From the NCBI GenBank assembly GCA_019234745.1, contig JAFAKZ010000489.1, forward strand, positions 1 to 8,224: a DNA stretch of 8,224 bases, written 5' to 3'. This stretch comes from Burkholderiales bacterium (GTDB taxonomy: Bacteria > Pseudomonadota > Gammaproteobacteria > Burkholderiales > Chitinimonadaceae). Below, one piece after another: positions 6,181 to 8,224 of this stretch; position 1 is the stretch's first letter; the number at the start of each line of letters is the position of its first letter. A program made the translations under genes and the position numbers. Under the pieces are notes generated by a model that was not told where the DNA came from, did not search any database, and saw only the letters and a program-made list of their open reading frames with translations.

Positions 6181-6927
6181 ATGGCGGATACCTGGATACT
6201 GCTGCGGGGGCTGACGCGCGAAGCACGCCATTGGGGTGACTTCCCCAATCTGTTGGAACAAGCCCTGCCTGGCTCACGCGTCCACCCCATCGATTCGCCC
6301 GGTAATGGTCGGCTCTGCCATGAGGTCAGCCCGACCAGCGTCGCGGCCATGATGGAGCGGGCGCGCACCGCCCTGCGCAACCGCGGCTATGCCCCACCCT
6401 ACAACCTGCTGTCGCTTTCCTTGGGCAGCATGATTGCGACGGCCTGGGCGGCTACCTACCCGCACGAGGTCGCGCGCTCGGTACTGATGAATACCAGCCT
6501 GCGCCCCTATTGCCCCACACATTGGCGCCTGCGCCCACGCAACCTGCCGGCCCTGCTGTGGCGGCTTGCCTTGGGCAATGATGTGGCCATGGAGCGCACG
6601 ATCCTTCGCCTCACCAGCAGCACGGCCGATGCCGGCGTATTGCCCCTCTGGGTTGATATGCGAAGACAATGCCCGGTAAGCCGGCGCAACGCGTTGCGGC
6701 AGCTGCTGGCAGCGGCGCGCTATCAGGTGGCCGCCGGCCCACCACTCGTCCCTACCCTACTGCTGTCCGGTGCACAGGACCAGTTGGTTGACCCACGTTG
6801 TTCAGTACGCATTGCCGAAGCTTGGGGCGTTCCATTACGGACTCACCCCAATGCCGGCCACGACTTGCCACTTGATGACGGCCGCTGGGTTGCCGCGCAG
6901 ATCGCGGCGTGGATTGCGGGGTGTTAG
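6181..6927 (+). CDS. Alpha/beta-fold hydrolase
   Basis: This 248-residue cytoplasmic protein has the size and layout of a minimal alpha/beta hydrolase. An early strand and oxyanion-side loop (WILLRGLTREARHWGDF, 5-21) come first, then an SPGNGRL turn (39-45). The nucleophile elbow is LLSLSLGSM, with Ser80 in S-x-S-x-G rather than G-x-S-x-G. The acid is probably Asp200 in SGAQDQLVDP and the base His227 in NAGHDLPLDD, where both should lie. A cap segment of about 110-185 is rich in Leu and Arg. The substrate is unknown; an ester, thioester or lactone is typical of the fold. It starts 13 bases after the carboxypeptidase stop and is probably translated from the same mRNA; the ribosome-binding site is weak. 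Its TAG stop overlaps the converging mnmH stop. Confidence 0.85.
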   Translation: MADTWILLRGLTREARHWGDFPNLLEQALPGSRVHPIDSPGNGRLCHEVSPTSVAAMMERARTALRNRGYAPPYNLLSLSLGSMIATAWAATYPHEVARSVLMNTSLRPYCPTHWRLRPRNLPALLWRLALGNDVAMERTILRLTSSTADAGVLPLWVDMRRQCPVSRRNALRQLLAAARYQVAAGPPLVPTLLLSGAQDQLVDPRCSVRIAEAWGVPLRTHPNAGHDLPLDDGRWVAAQIAAWIAGC

Positions 6928-7964
6928 GCAGCCAGAATCTGTGCTGCCAACTGGCCCATACCTTCGTCGGACAGGTCATCCGCAGTCATATGCCTGGCCT
7001 GTGCGTAGGTCCGATAGTGGGTGTGCGCAGTCCGGTAGAGCGGGTCGTAATGCAGGGTGAGCAGTTCTTCAACCAGTTCGGCATGCTTCCCTGCCCCGCT
7101 CAAGGCCTTCCAGTGGGCCACCCTCTCTCCCCCGCGCAGCTCACGTAGGGTATCGAGCTGTCGCGCCAGCGCCTCGTGCTGCGTCAACCAGTGCGCATAG
7201 TCGCGCAGCAGGAAAGCGACGCGCTCGGACAACGGCGCATCGATCTCCACGCAATTTGCCGCACGGATCGCCGCAATCAGTGCGTCTGGCACGTGCAGCT
7301 TGCCGATACGCTTGGATTCTGCCTCCACATAGACGGGCCGCGCCGAATCGAAGCCGCGTAGCTGCGCCCAGATGGCGGTATCGAAGGCTTTCTGGCTTGG
7401 TTGCGGTGCATCCTCAAAGCCGCCCAGCACGGACCCGCGATGGGCAGCCAACGCTTCCAGATCGAGCACCTGGGCGCCTTGCAGTGCCATGGCGGCCAGC
7501 AGGCGCGTCTTGCCGCTGCCGGTGGCGCCGATCAGCACTTGCCAGTCGAACTTTGCGGGCAACTCGGCCACATCGGCCAACACCTTGCCACGGAAGGCCT
7601 TGTAGCCACCCTGCAACTGGCAGGCGTCCCAGCCAACGGCGCGCAGCACGGTAACCATGGAACCGGAGCGCATGCCGCCACGCCAGCACATCACCAAGGG
7701 GTGCCACTGCTTGGGCATATCGACGAAGCGTTCCGCAATATGCCGGCCGATATTGATCGCCGCATAGGCGCCCCCTATGCGCCTGGCAGCAAAGGGTGAT
7801 ACCTGCTTGTACAGCGTGCCTACCTCGGCGCGCTGTGCGTCGTCCAGGATGGGGCAGTTGATGGCACCCGGCACATGGTCCTCGGCAAACTCGGCCGGCG
7901 AGCGCACATCGATGATCGCATCGAAGGCAAATAGGTCGTCCAGCGTAGCGATACCGTGGGTCAT
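6924..7964 (-). CDS. mnmH: tRNA 2-selenouridine synthase (MnmH/SelU)
   Basis: This is a 346-residue cytoplasmic enzyme that uses selenophosphate to replace the sulfur of 2-thiouridine at wobble position 34 of certain tRNAs (Lys, Glu and Gln in E. coli), via a geranylated intermediate. The N-terminal rhodanese domain (about 1-130) has IIDVRSPAEF (17-26) and the active-site loop MCWRGGMRSG with Cys93. The C-terminal P-loop domain has GATGSGKT (146-153), LDLEALAAHRGS (167-178) and VYVEAESKRIGK (211-222), all typical of the family. E. coli MnmH is of similar length. An in-frame ATG at 8015 would add 17 residues. The ATG at 7964 is chosen because it places IIDVR at the normal distance from the N-terminus and because the best promoter lies between the two ATGs. 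It is head-to-head with selD, its selenophosphate supplier, and ends tail-to-tail against the alpha/beta hydrolase gene. Confidence 0.96.
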   Translation of the reverse strand: MTHGIATLDDLFAFDAIIDVRSPAEFAEDHVPGAINCPILDDAQRAEVGTLYKQVSPFAARRIGGAYAAINIGRHIAERFVDMPKQWHPLVMCWRGGMRSGSMVTVLRAVGWDACQLQGGYKAFRGKVLADVAELPAKFDWQVLIGATGSGKTRLLAAMALQGAQVLDLEALAAHRGSVLGGFEDAPQPSQKAFDTAIWAQLRGFDSARPVYVEAESKRIGKLHVPDALIAAIRAANCVEIDAPLSERVAFLLRDYAHWLTQHEALARQLDTLRELRGGERVAHWKALSGAGKHAELVEELLTLHYDPLYRTAHTHYRTYAQARHMTADDLSDEGMGQLAAQILAA

Positions 7965-7990
7965 GGCGGGTGGCGCGAGGTGAAAGCGCG

Positions 7991-8020
7991 ATTTTAGCGG
8001 CTGACCAGCCTGCATGGTAA
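7991..8020 (-). promoter_or_regulatory. Candidate mnmH promoter
   Basis: On the minus strand, TTACCA (8015-8020) and TAAAAT (7991-7996) are 18 bases apart. The -10 matches consensus at five of six positions and the -35 at four. Transcription would begin near 7984, leaving a leader of about 20 bases before the ATG at 7964. That is incompatible with use of the ATG at 8015. An imperfect palindrome, GGCTG-2-CAGCC (7999-8010), sits between the two elements and could be an operator. Confidence 0.4.
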
Positions 8021-8066
8021 GGTGGATGCTTCGCTTGCGCCGCTGTTGTGAGTAAGATCGCCCCCC

Positions 8067-8224
8067 ATGGAAACTTCACCCGTTCAACTGACCCGTTTCT
8101 CGCACGGCGGCGGCTGTGGCTGCAAGATCGCGCCGGACCTGCTGCAGAAGATCCTGGCGCATAGCCCTGCCGGCCTCATCCCACCGGAATTGCTGGTCGG
8201 CATCGAGTCCTCGGACGACGCAGC
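8067..8224 (+). CDS. selD: Selenophosphate synthetase (SelD), N-terminal part; cut by the right edge
   Basis: The first 52 codons are present and open to the end of the window. SelD makes selenophosphate from selenide and ATP, the donor for tRNA selenouridine and, where present, selenocysteine. The start VQLTRFSHGGGCGCKIAP (6-23) matches the family's catalytic N-terminus: Cys17 stands at the position that is Cys or selenocysteine in homologues and Lys20 is the essential lysine. LLVGIESSDDAA (41-52) matches the conserved ATP/metal-binding segment that starts the AIRS-like fold. Because residue 17 is Cys, the gene does not itself need UGA decoding. It is divergent from mnmH. A GAGTAAG about 10 bases before the ATG is the only visible ribosome-binding-site candidate. 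Confidence 0.95.
   Translation, partial: METSPVQLTRFSHGGGCGCKIAPDLLQKILAHSPAGLIPPELLVGIESSDDA

Noticed and set aside
5595..6380. Minus-strand open frame (261 codons) across the carboxypeptidase-hydrolase junction
   Set aside because: It overlaps two genes with intact catalytic motifs and shows only low-complexity Arg/Gln/Val-rich sequence.
8053..8058. TAAGAT as the -10 of selD
   Set aside because: It would put the transcription start at or next to the ATG at 8067, and the hexamer 17 bases upstream (TTCGCT) is a poor -35.
1..8224. Mobile elements, CRISPR arrays, tRNA or rRNA genes
   Set aside because: No transposase-like or integrase-like protein, regularly spaced repeats, or RNA-gene signature was seen, and the genes are tightly packed and look native.

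Overview
The window looks like chromosomal DNA of a GC-rich, motile, Gram-negative bacterium, most likely a betaproteobacterium. This is inferred from the paired DUF2844/DUF3443 secreted proteins (a pairing I associate with Burkholderia and relatives), the style of the chemoreceptor, and the selenium genes. No rRNA, tRNA, mobile element or CRISPR array was seen. Coding density is high, and every stretch without a gene is under 200 bases.

Layout, left to right. (1) On the minus strand, positions 1-1912 hold a two-gene unit: a small exported DUF2844 protein (1460-1912) followed 47 bases later by a large exported DUF3443 protein (1-1412, running off the left edge). The DUF3443 protein shows a pepsin-like two-lobe pattern, with a DTGS motif, a flap-like strand, a GIIGIG strand and a second DSGTS motif. 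It also has an extra domain of about 110 residues after the signal peptide. This pair is the least understood part of the window. (2) A 198-base gap at 1913-2110 holds two inverted repeats and probably the promoter of that unit. (3) A minus-strand FemAB-like acyltransferase (COG3146/DUF482 type, 2111-3244, probable TTG start) lies head-to-head with (4) a plus-strand methyl-accepting chemotaxis protein (3427-5004). (5) A 137-base gap containing three hairpins leads to a plus-strand pair: an M14-type zinc carboxypeptidase homologue (5142-6167) and, 13 bases later, a small alpha/beta hydrolase (6181-6927). (6) The hydrolase ends tail-to-tail, with a four-base overlap, against minus-strand mnmH/selU (tRNA 2-selenouridine synthase, 6924-7964). 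(7) mnmH is divergent from selD (selenophosphate synthetase, 8067 onward, cut by the right edge).

How the genes relate. SelD makes selenophosphate and MnmH uses it to put selenium on the wobble uridine of certain tRNAs, so the divergent pair is one pathway arranged around a 102-base control region. The carboxypeptidase homologue and alpha/beta hydrolase are probably co-transcribed, but their substrates are not evident. The chemoreceptor and the acyltransferase appear independent of their neighbours.

All calls come from reading the sequence and from remembered family motifs; no database search was run.
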